NCBI GenBank assembly: GCA_013822125.1
Contig: PNJY01000002.1
Span: 1-64,000, forward strand
Length of the DNA stretch: 64,000 nt
Direction: 5' to 3'
Source of the DNA: Erythrobacter sp.
Lineage (GTDB): Bacteria > Pseudomonadota > Alphaproteobacteria > Sphingomonadales > Sphingomonadaceae
Shown: piece after piece, positions 54,026 through 63,301 of the stretch
Position numbering within the stretch: position 1 is the first letter of the stretch
How the letters are laid out: the number at the start of each line of letters is the position of its first letter
Made by a program: the position numbers and the translations under genes
Notes under the pieces: model-generated
Databases searched by the model: none
The model's input: the letters and a program-made list of their open reading frames with translations, nothing else
What the model was told of the DNA's origin: nothing

Positions 54026-55150
54026 ATGACCCTCATTCAAAGTTGGACTGTAAAAGCCAAACGCAATCCTTGGTTTCTGGCGGGCGTTATTCTGCCCGTG
54101 CTGGCCAGCGCTCTCTATTTCTTCTTGATTGCATCCGACGAGTTCGTTTCAGAGTCGCGGTTTGTCATCAAGGCGCCCAACCAGCGCGGCGGACAGGTCT
54201 CCAGCTTTGCAAACCTAATCCAAACGACGGGGCTTTCCGCCGGGCAGGAACAGGCCGACCAAGTGATTGATTTTGCTCGTTCGCGATCGGCGCTGAAGAA
54301 GCTTGCAACCGAAGTGCCGGTGAAACAGGTCTATAGCGGCGATGGCGTGGATTTCCTCTCCGCCTTTCCCCTGCCCTGGCAGCAAGACGCGTTCGAGGAT
54401 CTGTATAATTATTACACGAGCAAGGTGAGCATTGCGCGAGACACCGATACCGGCCTCATCGTCCTGCGCACGCGCGCCTACACGGCCCGGGACGCCCACC
54501 TTATCAATGAGCGACTGCTCCGCCAGAGCGAGGCTCTGGTCAACGAACTGAACGAGCGAGCGCGCACGCGCGCCATAGCCGAGGCCGAAAGCCGTGTGGC
54601 GGAGGCGGAACAGCGCGTGGCCGCCGCCCGCCGCGCCTTGGCCGCCTATCGCAACAAGGCGCAGCTCGTCGATCCGTTGAAACAAGCCACCGGCGTTGTG
54701 GAAATTGCCAATCGCCTGATCGCCGAACGCGCCGCGCTGGAGGCGCAGCTATCGACGTTGCAGCGACTTACGCCTGAACATCCCTCCATTCCCGCCCTGC
54801 GGCAGCGCATCGCCTCCCTCACGCAGGAGGTCGACCAGCAGACTGCGCGCGTGGTCGGCGGCCCCGGCGCGATCAGTGGCAAGCTGCCAAGTTACGAAGC
54901 GCTGGAGCTGGAGCAGGAGCTCGCCGCCCAGCTGCTGGTGATCACCCGCACCTCGTTGGAACAGGCGCGGACGGAGGCGCTGAAACAGCAATTCTACCTC
55001 GAACGCGTCGTCAATCCGAACGAACCTGACCTGCCCGAATATCCCCACGCCCTGCGCAATGTGTTGACCATCCTGGGCTTTGCCCTGTGCCTCTATTTCA
55101 TCATCTGGATGTTCGTGGTCGGCATATTGGAACACGCACCGGAGGATTGA
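54026..55150 (+). CDS. kpsE: Capsule export inner-membrane protein (KpsE/CtrB-like)
   Basis: 374 residues from ATG 54026. A membrane helix near each end (GVILPVLASALYFFLIA and NVLTILGFALCLYFIIWMF) frames a long periplasmic coiled coil (about 190-320), the polysaccharide co-polymerase type 3 pattern. It bridges the ABC exporter to the outer membrane in group 2 capsule systems. The next gene begins 3 bases after its stop. No outer-membrane KpsD/Wza is seen in the window. Confidence 0.88.
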   Translation: MTLIQSWTVKAKRNPWFLAGVILPVLASALYFFLIASDEFVSESRFVIKAPNQRGGQVSSFANLIQTTGLSAGQEQADQVIDFARSRSALKKLATEVPVKQVYSGDGVDFLSAFPLPWQQDAFEDLYNYYTSKVSIARDTDTGLIVLRTRAYTARDAHLINERLLRQSEALVNELNERARTRAIAEAESRVAEAEQRVAAARRALAAYRNKAQLVDPLKQATGVVEIANRLIAERAALEAQLSTLQRLTPEHPSIPALRQRIASLTQEVDQQTARVVGGPGAISGKLPSYEALELEQELAAQLLVITRTSLEQARTEALKQQFYLERVVNPNEPDLPEYPHALRNVLTILGFALCLYFIIWMFVVGILEHAPED

Positions 55151-55153
55151 ACC

Positions 55154-55936
55154 GTGGCTTCGCTCAGCAAGGGTTGGGATATCCAGACACGCGTCATCGG
55201 CGCCCTGATGCTCCGCGAGCTGACGACGCGTTTCGGCCGGGAAAATATCGGCTTCCTGTGGATCATGGCAGAACCGCTGCTGTTCGCGGTTCTGGTCGGC
55301 CTGCTCTGGCGCGTGATGAAAGGGCCGCTGGAATACGGCGTGGACATCGTCGCTTTCGTCGTCAGTGGTTATATCCCGCTTGTGCTGTTCCGTAGCGTCA
55401 TAATGCGAGCGGTGAACAGCTTCACTGCCAACGGCAGCCTGATGTATCACCGCCAGATAAAGGTCCTTGACCTCATTCTTGTCCGCTTCATTATTGAATT
55501 GATTGGCCATATGATGGCTTATCTCGCTATCGCGACAGCGCTAAGAGCCTTTGGTATGTTTCCTTGGCCACATGATATTGGTTTTTTGATGCTGGGATGG
55601 GGATATTTCTCACTATTTACGCTTTCAGTTGCTCTTATTGTTGCTCCGTTGAGTGAGATGAGTGATATTTTAGAGAAATTTATTCCCGTAACGACCTATT
55701 TGATGGTGCCATTCTCGGGCACGTTCTTTCTTGTTGGCGTGTTGTCGCCCGAAGCAGCCAACGTCGTTCTGTACTCTCCGCCTGTGCACGCCATGGAAAT
55801 GATGCGTTTCGGAGTCTTTGGTCCGGCCATCGACCCTCATTATGATTTTATCTACCCTTTAGAATTCAGTTTGCCTTGTGTGGCCATTGGTTTGTTTTTG
55901 TGCCGCGTGGTGCGCCGTCGGTTGGTGGTGGAATGA
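55154..55936 (+). CDS. kpsM: Capsule ABC transporter permease (KpsM-like)
   Basis: 260 residues from a GTG at 55154, with GGAGG 8 bases upstream. Six membrane helices of the ABC-2 type, beginning with GALMLRELTTRFGRENIGFL, the usual KpsM/RfbA N-terminal motif, and PFSGTFFLVGVLSPEAANV near the end. The distal half is lower in G+C than the first. Stop overlaps the ATPase start. Confidence 0.92.
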   Translation: MASLSKGWDIQTRVIGALMLRELTTRFGRENIGFLWIMAEPLLFAVLVGLLWRVMKGPLEYGVDIVAFVVSGYIPLVLFRSVIMRAVNSFTANGSLMYHRQIKVLDLILVRFIIELIGHMMAYLAIATALRAFGMFPWPHDIGFLMLGWGYFSLFTLSVALIVAPLSEMSDILEKFIPVTTYLMVPFSGTFFLVGVLSPEAANVVLYSPPVHAMEMMRFGVFGPAIDPHYDFIYPLEFSLPCVAIGLFLCRVVRRRLVVE

Positions 55937-56580
55937 TCGTCTGCCAGGATATTCGCAAAAGCTACCGCGCGGGGCATGGTCGGCACGAAGTGCTGAAGGG
56001 CATCAACCTCACCATCAACAAGGGGGAGCGGGTGGCCCTGCTTGGCCGCAACGGCGCGGGCAAATCCACCCTGATCAAACAGATCGGCGGTGTCGAGATG
56101 CCCGACAGCGGCCGCATCATCCGCCAGATGACAAGCAGCTGGCCGATCGGTTTCAGTGGCGGTTTTCAGGGCAGCCTGACGGGTTATGACAATGCCCGCT
56201 TCATCGCCCGCATCTATGGCCGATCCTATGCCGAAATGCGCGAGTTTGTGGAGGATTTCACCGAACTGGGCGGCTCGCTGAAAATGCCGGTGAAAACCTA
56301 TTCATCCGGCATGCGCGCCCGCCTGGCCTTTGCCCTGTCGCTGGCCATCGAATTCGATTGTTACCTGATCGACGAGGTGATTCTAGTCGGGGATCAGAAT
56401 TTCCAGCGCAAATGTCACGAACAGCTATTCGAGAAGCGCGCCGACCGCGCCATGGTCATCGCCAGCCACGATGTACACACCATACGTAACATCTGCAATC
56501 GCGCGTTATTGATCCACAATGGAGAAGGTGCCGTTTACGACGATGTGGCGGAGGCAATCAATCTATATGAAGCGCTTTAG
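55933..56580 (+). CDS. kpsT: Capsule ABC transporter ATPase (KpsT-like)
   Basis: 215 residues from ATG 55933, overlapping the permease stop by 4 bases. Walker A LLGRNGAGKSTLIKQIGG, signature TYSSGMRARLAFALSLA, Walker B DCYLIDEVILVGD and HDVHTIRN H-loop. The short length and ID-EV Walker B are typical of capsule exporters rather than O-antigen types with a C-terminal sugar-binding domain. Confidence 0.94.
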   Translation: MIVCQDIRKSYRAGHGRHEVLKGINLTINKGERVALLGRNGAGKSTLIKQIGGVEMPDSGRIIRQMTSSWPIGFSGGFQGSLTGYDNARFIARIYGRSYAEMREFVEDFTELGGSLKMPVKTYSSGMRARLAFALSLAIEFDCYLIDEVILVGDQNFQRKCHEQLFEKRADRAMVIASHDVHTIRNICNRALLIHNGEGAVYDDVAEAINLYEAL

Positions 56581-56690
56581 GGACGATTAATCCATTGTCA
56601 CAGTAGAGATGCTTCCTCAAAATCCCTAATTGTGATGCCGTCTATGAAGTTTCTCCTCGGTCGCCTCCAATTGAAATGGAGAATGTCGCT

Positions 56691-59600
56691 ATGAAAACAA
56701 ATATCTCGCGGGATGAGGTCGCTCGTCTCTATAAGTCAGGTATGTTCGATGCCGACTGGTATCGTAATGAATATCCGGATACTGATGCGCTGGGCATGGA
56801 TCCAGCAGAGCATTATCTTTGGATTGGGCGAAGATTAGGCCGACCTGGTTCAAAAAGAATGAGCGCTTCCACGCTTGAAAGCAGCGCAGAAGGTGGCTCG
56901 TTTGTCCCCGAGCTGAGCGAACAGAGTGGATACAGATCCATAGCCACATTCACGACCTCTGAGCGAGCCAATTTTCTACGGCGGTTGAGGATGCCTCCTC
57001 GTGCTCACGATTTTAATTATCGACCAACTATATCTATTCTTTTGCCAACGTACAAGAGCCAGATTAACTATTTAGATACGGCAGTTATGTCTATTATTAA
57101 TCAATCTTACATCAACTTGGAATTAATAATTGTTGATGATGGGTCAAATTCAATAGAACTGGAAGCTTATCTTAGAGGACTAATTCTTCGAGATGAGCGA
57201 ATTCGTGTTCAGATTAATCTAATGAACGGCGGAATTTCGGCAGCAACGAACGAATGTCTGTCCCTAGCCAGTGGCGAATTTATTGCTCTGTTTGACCATG
57301 ATGACATCCTGGTGCTTGATGCACTGGAACGATTCATAGACGTTTTAAATAGACAGCCAGCACTTGATCTCATCTACTCAGATGAATGCCGCATAGATGA
57401 GTTCGATGTTCCGATTGATATGTTCAGAAAACCCGATTGGAGTAGCGCCATGTTGCAAAATTACATGTACACAGGGCATCTCTCGCTGTATCGCCGCTCT
57501 GTCGTTGAACGGGTCGGTGGTTTCCGTAGCGAGTATGACTTCTCACAAGACTATGATCTTGCGCTACGAGTCACTGAATTAACCGATCGAATTCATCACA
57601 TTCCCGAACTACTTTATGGTTGGCGCGCCATTGCAGGTTCTGGCGCAGCGGGCGGCAAGGACTTTGCGCGGGAGAGCAATATAGCCGCTCTCCAGGACGC
57701 CATGCGCCGCCGTGGCATCGCCGGCAAAGCCGTTCCCCTGGCTACGGCCAATCGCATGGATCGGCGCGGCTTCATGCCTGAGCCACTCGTTTCTATTATC
57801 ATACCATCCGACAATGTTAAACACATATCCGAGGCTATAAGTTCGATATTTTCATATACAGATTATGTAAATTTTGAAATAGTTATTGTAACGAATTCCA
57901 ATATTATAGAAACGTTGCGCGACACAACCGATGCTCGGGTTATTTTTATTGTATTTGATGAACCATTCAATTTTTCAGCGAAGTGTAACGCTGGCGCACA
58001 AGGTTCGCACGGTGATTTTTATTGCTTCTTCAATGATGACGTTCGCCCCATGTCTCGAGACTGGATTGAGGCGTTGCTTGAATATGGTCTAATGAGCGAT
58101 GTTGGGGCGGTAGGCGCTAAATTGCTGTACGAGAATGGAACGATACAGCATGCAGGCATGGTCACTGGCGTTCGTAATCTGATTGGGACCGCGTTTCATT
58201 GCTTGCCAGCCGACACAGGCAGGCATTTCAACATGGCACAATGTGTTCGTGATGTTACCCTGCTGTGTGGTGCGTTGATTTTGATGCGCCGCGGAGTTTT
58301 CCACGCCGTTGGCGGTTGGGATGAGGGTGCCTTTGCAATAGCTCATTCTGATACTGACTTGTGTCTTAAGGTCTGGGACGCTGGTTTGCGCTGCGTCTAC
58401 ACGCCTTACGCAACATTAGTTCATATCGGCCACGTCTCGATCGGCCTTGAGGAAGCCAAGGAGCAAAAGAAAAAGAAGCGCAAGGAAAAGGGCGAAGTTG
58501 CTCTTTTGCGCCGCTGGCCCAATCAGATCGCTCATGATCCGTTCTTCACTTATCCAATGGTCAGAAGCGTCTATCACGATGCGCAGGAGTATTTCAGAAT
58601 CTATCCTGGTAAACAGTTTCCGCTGCTCAAGGGACGTGATATTTTGATTGCTTGTCATGAGTTGACGCAGAGTGGTGCGCCGCTAATGGCGCTCGAAATG
58701 GCCCGTCAATTGTTGCACGCGGGTCATTTTGTCACGGTGATTGCACCAGATGATGGTCCGATGAGAGTGGCCCTGACGGAGGCTGGAGTTACTGTAATAG
58801 TTGATGAATTGCTTTTCAGTGGACACGACACTGTAAAACGTCTGTGTGCAGGTTTTGATGTGGTGATCGCAAATACCATCGTGACATGGCCACTTGTTAA
58901 TTCAATTATGGATCATGTTTGTGTGAAGTGGTATATTCACGAAAGTCAATTTTTGCATGATTATATTGCGAACGAAGTTATTAGATTCGACGATATATCG
59001 GAATCTGTAGACATTTGGGCTGTAACCTCCGTTCCAGCTAATATCCTGCAAGAAAAAGGGTGGAACTGTAGAATTGTTACTCCAGGAGTGGCTGAAGTCG
59101 CCGTTGCTCACAGGAAGAATCGGAATGATGATTTTATTGAGGTTGTAATTTTGGGGGGCTACGAATCTCGCAAGGGACAGGATTTGGCGGTTGCGATGCT
59201 AGAGCACCTTTCTCCACAGTTGCGTAAAATTGTACGTCTCAGATGCTTCGGCCGGATAGTTGACTCCCAATTTCACGACCGGCTGTTTGAGCTGGCTGCG
59301 CTGCAGAAAGGCCAAGTCTCGTTGAGCGCCGCCCTTAGTCGCGTCCAGGCTCAAGAGATGATCAGAAATGCAGATATAGTGCTTGTGCCTTCGCGGGATG
59401 AGTCATTTTCTCTAGTGGTGGTTGAAGCGCTCCAACAGGGGGCGATTGTTGTTTGTTCGCAAGCTGTTGGAGCGGCGGAATTCTTAGAGAATGGTAAAAG
59501 CGCATTTGTAGCGGCCTCGCCCTCTCCGAAAGATCTGGCTGGAGCGATTGAGCGTGCAGTTGCCTGCCGCAATCTTTGGCCAATGATTCGGGAGGTCGGG

Positions 59601-59693
59601 GCGGACCTCGCTCGTTCTGAATTTAGTGAGCAGGCTTTTCGGAAACGGCTGTTGCTCGCCTTGGAGGACAGTCTCCATAGGGCGAGCCAATGA
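56691..59693 (+). CDS. Three-module glycosyltransferase (GT2-GT2-GT4)
   Basis: About 1000 residues; ATG 56691 has GGAG upstream, with 56676 the alternative. A short N-terminal unit (SGMFDADWYRNEYPDTDALG) recurs at the end of the sulfotransferase nearby. The first GT2 module is ISILLPTYKSQINYLDTAVM with DHDD at FIALFDHDDILV. The second is PLVSIIIPSDNVKHISEAIS with FFNDDVRPM and ENGTIQHAGM. The GT4 module has ELTQSGAPLMALEMARQLL and VPSRDESFSLVVVEALQQGA. Such enzymes build or cap capsule repeats. G+C of the gene is clearly below that of its neighbours, a sign of transfer. It follows the exporter genes. Confidence 0.9.
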   Translation: MKTNISRDEVARLYKSGMFDADWYRNEYPDTDALGMDPAEHYLWIGRRLGRPGSKRMSASTLESSAEGGSFVPELSEQSGYRSIATFTTSERANFLRRLRMPPRAHDFNYRPTISILLPTYKSQINYLDTAVMSIINQSYINLELIIVDDGSNSIELEAYLRGLILRDERIRVQINLMNGGISAATNECLSLASGEFIALFDHDDILVLDALERFIDVLNRQPALDLIYSDECRIDEFDVPIDMFRKPDWSSAMLQNYMYTGHLSLYRRSVVERVGGFRSEYDFSQDYDLALRVTELTDRIHHIPELLYGWRAIAGSGAAGGKDFARESNIAALQDAMRRRGIAGKAVPLATANRMDRRGFMPEPLVSIIIPSDNVKHISEAISSIFSYTDYVNFEIVIVTNSNIIETLRDTTDARVIFIVFDEPFNFSAKCNAGAQGSHGDFYCFFNDDVRPMSRDWIEALLEYGLMSDVGAVGAKLLYENGTIQHAGMVTGVRNLIGTAFHCLPADTGRHFNMAQCVRDVTLLCGALILMRRGVFHAVGGWDEGAFAIAHSDTDLCLKVWDAGLRCVYTPYATLVHIGHVSIGLEEAKEQKKKKRKEKGEVALLRRWPNQIAHDPFFTYPMVRSVYHDAQEYFRIYPGKQFPLLKGRDILIACHELTQSGAPLMALEMARQLLHAGHFVTVIAPDDGPMRVALTEAGVTVIVDELLFSGHDTVKRLCAGFDVVIANTIVTWPLVNSIMDHVCVKWYIHESQFLHDYIANEVIRFDDISESVDIWAVTSVPANILQEKGWNCRIVTPGVAEVAVAHRKNRNDDFIEVVILGGYESRKGQDLAVAMLEHLSPQLRKIVRLRCFGRIVDSQFHDRLFELAALQKGQVSLSAALSRVQAQEMIRNADIVLVPSRDESFSLVVVEALQQGAIVVCSQAVGAAEFLENGKSAFVAASPSPKDLAGAIERAVACRNLWPMIREVGADLARSEFSEQAFRKRLLLALEDSLHRASQ

Positions 59694-59766
59694 CAGCTTG
59701 GATGGTTCGGCGGCGAGCAGATTCGGGGTCGGCAGACAGGATGAGCAGCCGAACGGAAACAGCGCC

Positions 59767-61197
59767 TTGATCACTCCTGTCATCCTGTGTGGCGGTTCGG
59801 GCACGCGGCTGTGGCCATCATCGCGGCAGAGCCTGCCCAAGCAGTTCGTGCGCTTGCTCGGCGAGCACACCCTGTTCCAGAGCGCAGTGCAATTGGCCGC
59901 CGGGCCCGGCTTTGCAGCGCCGGTGATCGTGACCGGAGAGCCGTTTCGCTTCATCGTGAAGGAACAGCTGGAGGAAGCAGGGCAGGGCGCCGCCGCCATT
60001 CTGATCGAACCGGAGCCGCGCAACACCGCGCCGGCCGTACTGCTCGCCGCGCTGCACCTGGCGCAAACCGCGCCGAATGCTCTGATGCTGGTGCTCCCAT
60101 CCGACCAACTGGTGCGCGATGCCACCGCTTTCCGCGCCGCCGTTTCAGCCGCAAAGGATCAGGCGCAGGCCGGCGCGATCATCACGTTCGGCATTGAGCC
60201 GACCCGGCCCGATACCGGCTTTGGCTATCTGGAATTGGCTGATCCCGCGGCCCGCAATGCCGCACGCCCGCAGCCGCTGCGCCGATTCGTGGAAAAGCCC
60301 GATGCCGCCGCTGCTGCGGCGATGCTCGCCACCGGCAGCTATCTGTGGAATGCTGGCATATTCCTGTTTTCAGTGGCCACTATCATCCGGGCGTTTCGCA
60401 CCCATGCCCCAGATATCTTCGCCGCCGTTTCTGCCGTTCAGGCCGGGGCAAAAGATGACCAGGGCTTCATCCGATTCGACCGCAGCACCTGGGCGCGATC
60501 GCCGGGCATATCGGTGGACTATGCGATCATGGAAAAGGCCGCGAACCTGGCCGTGATGCCTTATGGCGGCGGCTGGGCGGACCTGGGCGACTGGAACCGG
60601 GTGTGGATGGAATCCGTGCATGATACCGACGGCACGGTTTGCACCGGCCCTGTCACGGCGATCGACTGCGCCGGCACCCTGCTGCGATCAGAAACCAGCG
60701 GACTGCATGTGGTGGGGTTTGGATTGCAGGATATGCTGGTAGTCGCCACCGGTGATGCCGTGCTGGTCGCCCCCCAGGCTGCCGGCCCGCGGGTGGGCGA
60801 AGTGGTGGCCCGTCTGAAGCAGCACGATGTTGCCCAGGCCGTGGTCGGCACGCGCGACCTGCGCCCTTGGGGCTGGTTCGAGAGCATCGCCCGCGGCGAG
60901 CGCTTCCAGGTCAAGCGCATCCTTGTGAAGCCCGGTGCCTCCATGTCGCTGCAGAGCCATCAGCACCGCACGGAGCATTGGGTAATCGTGGCCGGCACCG
61001 CGACCGTAACGGTGGGCGAGGAGGTGCGCGAGTTTCAGGTAGACCAGTCTGTTTACATTCCCGTCGGTGCCCGCCATCGCCTTGAGAACAAGACGGATTC
61101 ACCTGTCATCCTTATCGAGGTCCAGACGGGTGCTTATCTTGGAGAAGACGATATCGTGCGGTACCAGGATCAATACGCACGATCATCACCACGTTAG
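59767..61197 (+). CDS. manC: Bifunctional mannose-1-phosphate guanylyltransferase / mannose-6-phosphate isomerase
   Basis: About 476 residues. The start is uncertain: the conserved N-terminus begins LITPVILCGG, which places a TTG at 59767 as the likeliest start; no ATG or GTG in frame is closer. The pyrophosphorylase signature is GGSGTRLWPSSRQSLPKQF; the second motif is FVEKPDAAAA. The C-terminal cupin isomerase has RPWGWFESIARGERFQVKRI and SLQSHQHRTEHWVIVAGTA. It makes GDP-mannose for the locus. Convergent with the sulfotransferase, the stops overlapping. Confidence 0.94.
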   Translation: MITPVILCGGSGTRLWPSSRQSLPKQFVRLLGEHTLFQSAVQLAAGPGFAAPVIVTGEPFRFIVKEQLEEAGQGAAAILIEPEPRNTAPAVLLAALHLAQTAPNALMLVLPSDQLVRDATAFRAAVSAAKDQAQAGAIITFGIEPTRPDTGFGYLELADPAARNAARPQPLRRFVEKPDAAAAAAMLATGSYLWNAGIFLFSVATIIRAFRTHAPDIFAAVSAVQAGAKDDQGFIRFDRSTWARSPGISVDYAIMEKAANLAVMPYGGGWADLGDWNRVWMESVHDTDGTVCTGPVTAIDCAGTLLRSETSGLHVVGFGLQDMLVVATGDAVLVAPQAAGPRVGEVVARLKQHDVAQAVVGTRDLRPWGWFESIARGERFQVKRILVKPGASMSLQSHQHRTEHWVIVAGTATVTVGEEVREFQVDQSVYIPVGARHRLENKTDSPVILIEVQTGAYLGEDDIVRYQDQYARSSPR

Positions 61198-63230
61198 CGT
61201 TTTTGCGGCCGCAGGCGCCCTTCCGCAATGCCATGCAGGATGTAATGCCGCACCGGGTCCATGCCGTGTTTGGCCACATCCGGGTAGGTTTCCAGATACT
61301 CGTCCGCGTCAAACAGCCCGGCGCTGCGATACCGGGCGTGTTCCCGCTTGCGGCGCCAGCCCTGTGGCATCAACGCCCACCATTTGGGGAAGCGCGCGGC
61401 CATCTGCATCATGCTGCGCAGCCATTCCGCATTGGCAACGGAGGCCGTAGACCGGCTGCTCTCATCGGCCAGCATTGCGGTGAGGCGGGCGATCTCGTCA
61501 AAACGTGCAGCCAGTTTTTGTTCGGTCTCGGCGCGCGTCGCTTCGGCGGAGCGGGTTGCGGCTTCCAGCTCTTGCACACGGGCCGACAACTCGCTGCTCT
61601 CGTTGGCCTGCCGTGTCAGTGACTGTTCTGCCTCCGAAAGCGCAGCTGTCGCAGCCTGCGCCACAGTCTCCTGCTCCTGCAACATGCGCGTGAGCTGGGC
61701 GATTTCAGCGATCTGGAGCTCGGGAACCGGCGCCGGTGCGGCGCGGGCCTCATCCAGCTGTGAACGCAGATCGGCGGCGCCGGCCTCGGCAACGGCCGCT
61801 GCCTTTTCCACAGCCAGCAACTGGTTCCACAGCTGCGCCAATTCTTCCTGTCGCTGCACCAGCGCGCTTTCCCCGGCCGCGGCGCGGCCAGCGAGCTCGG
61901 CATTGCGGACCTCCTGATCGTGCAATTCGGCGATGCGCGTGGCAAGCGTCTGCTCGGCCGCAAGGCGTATCTGTCGTTCCTGCTCCACTGCGCTCTCCGC
62001 GGACAGAAGTGCTGCCGCGAGCCTAGTGACATCTTGTACAAGCTGCGTCTCGCGCGCGCGCAACGCTTCTGCCTCGGCCGCGGTCCTGCCAAGTTGCTCG
62101 GCATCTGCCCGCAGGGCGTCGATCTCGGCCTGCAATTGCTGGGCCTGGGCACGGTCGGCCTCTAGGTGCGCCTGGAGTTCTGCTTCCTTTTCCGCGGCTG
62201 CAGCCTGACGGGCTTCGGCCCCCTGAACGGCTTGGCTTGCGGCTTCGGCAGCTTGCCTGGCGGCCACCAATTGATCGCTCAATTCGCGTTTCAATTGGCT
62301 GCCCGAACCGACGCTGCCCGATATGCCCGCCCCCAGCAGCATGCGGGCAAAGGTCGAATAGGCCTGGTCAAATTCATGTCTGATCCGGTCCAGGTCGGCA
62401 TGATCGGCGCTGTTCTCGCCCTGCTCGCTCCAGGCTGTCAGGATGGAATAGGTGCGGCGCAGCCAGGACGAAGGGCCGACATCATTCGGCACAGGATCGG
62501 CGCCCAGTTCGTGATGGCGGTGCTCGCCGCTCAGGAACTGTTCGATCTCGACATGGACCGCCGGCGCGTTGCGCGGCAGGGCGATGCCCAGCCCGGCCTT
62601 GATCCGTTCCACTTCGGCATTCCAGTTCCGCATCAGTTGGTCATAGCGGCAAAGCACACGCGGCACGCCGCGCGAGAATCGCTCTGCATCCAGCACGTGG
62701 CGCAACCACAGCAACTGGCCATAACCGGGTGCCATCAGGTCGCGCTCTTCCAGCGAGGCACAGACTTCCGCCGGGTTTCGCAGCATCACCACGACGCGGG
62801 GCTCAACTTCTGCAGCGGCCATAGCCTCCAGCCAGAGATCGGCCAGGCGGCACAGGCGCGGGTCCTTGAGCGCAAACAGCGGGCCAAGTTTCGCATGATC
62901 CTGCACCACCTGCCCGATCCTGCCCATCATGTTGGATTTGAGGCCGGAGTTGCGCCAATCGTCATTAATCGGGCCCCAGTCCTCCCAGCTAGATCCGGCA
63001 GAATCCAAGATCGCGTCATTCAACGTTACCGCCGCAACCGATTCCCAATGGCCGACCGCATTGCCATCACCGGCCCCGATAAGTTCGTCGGGCAGGGCGC
63101 AGCCCAGCAGATTGAGGACACGGGTGATGGCGCTGGTGCCGCTGCGATGCATGCCTAACACCAATATTCCCTGTGCCTTGGCCGGTGCGTGCGAGGACTG
63201 GGCTGCAGATTTGCGGACTGGGCGCTTCAT
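61194..63230 (-). CDS. Sulfotransferase with long coiled coil and C-terminal tail domain
   Basis: 678 residues from ATG 63230. The N-terminal domain has the PAPS 5'-phosphosulfate loop ILVLGMHRSGTSAITRVLN (about 22-40) and the 3'-phosphate region PRVVVMLRNPAEVCASLEER. A coiled coil of about 300 residues (about 290-600) is extreme in Ala/Glu/Gln. The end (FDADEYLETYPDVAKHGMDP, then HYILHGIAEGRLRP) matches the N-terminal unit of the glycosyltransferase at 56691. Known sulfotransferases transfer sulfate from PAPS to sugars or proteins. Here a sulfated capsule is plausible. The coiled coil may hold it in a complex. Confidence 0.82.
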   Translation of the reverse strand: MKRPVRKSAAQSSHAPAKAQGILVLGMHRSGTSAITRVLNLLGCALPDELIGAGDGNAVGHWESVAAVTLNDAILDSAGSSWEDWGPINDDWRNSGLKSNMMGRIGQVVQDHAKLGPLFALKDPRLCRLADLWLEAMAAAEVEPRVVVMLRNPAEVCASLEERDLMAPGYGQLLWLRHVLDAERFSRGVPRVLCRYDQLMRNWNAEVERIKAGLGIALPRNAPAVHVEIEQFLSGEHRHHELGADPVPNDVGPSSWLRRTYSILTAWSEQGENSADHADLDRIRHEFDQAYSTFARMLLGAGISGSVGSGSQLKRELSDQLVAARQAAEAASQAVQGAEARQAAAAEKEAELQAHLEADRAQAQQLQAEIDALRADAEQLGRTAAEAEALRARETQLVQDVTRLAAALLSAESAVEQERQIRLAAEQTLATRIAELHDQEVRNAELAGRAAAGESALVQRQEELAQLWNQLLAVEKAAAVAEAGAADLRSQLDEARAAPAPVPELQIAEIAQLTRMLQEQETVAQAATAALSEAEQSLTRQANESSELSARVQELEAATRSAEATRAETEQKLAARFDEIARLTAMLADESSRSTASVANAEWLRSMMQMAARFPKWWALMPQGWRRKREHARYRSAGLFDADEYLETYPDVAKHGMDPVRHYILHGIAEGRLRPQKR

Positions 63231-63301
63231 GGCGAGCGCCCTATCGCATGCATGGCACGATTGTCCACAGCGGACAATCCAGATGCGGACGTGAGCTGCC
63301 A

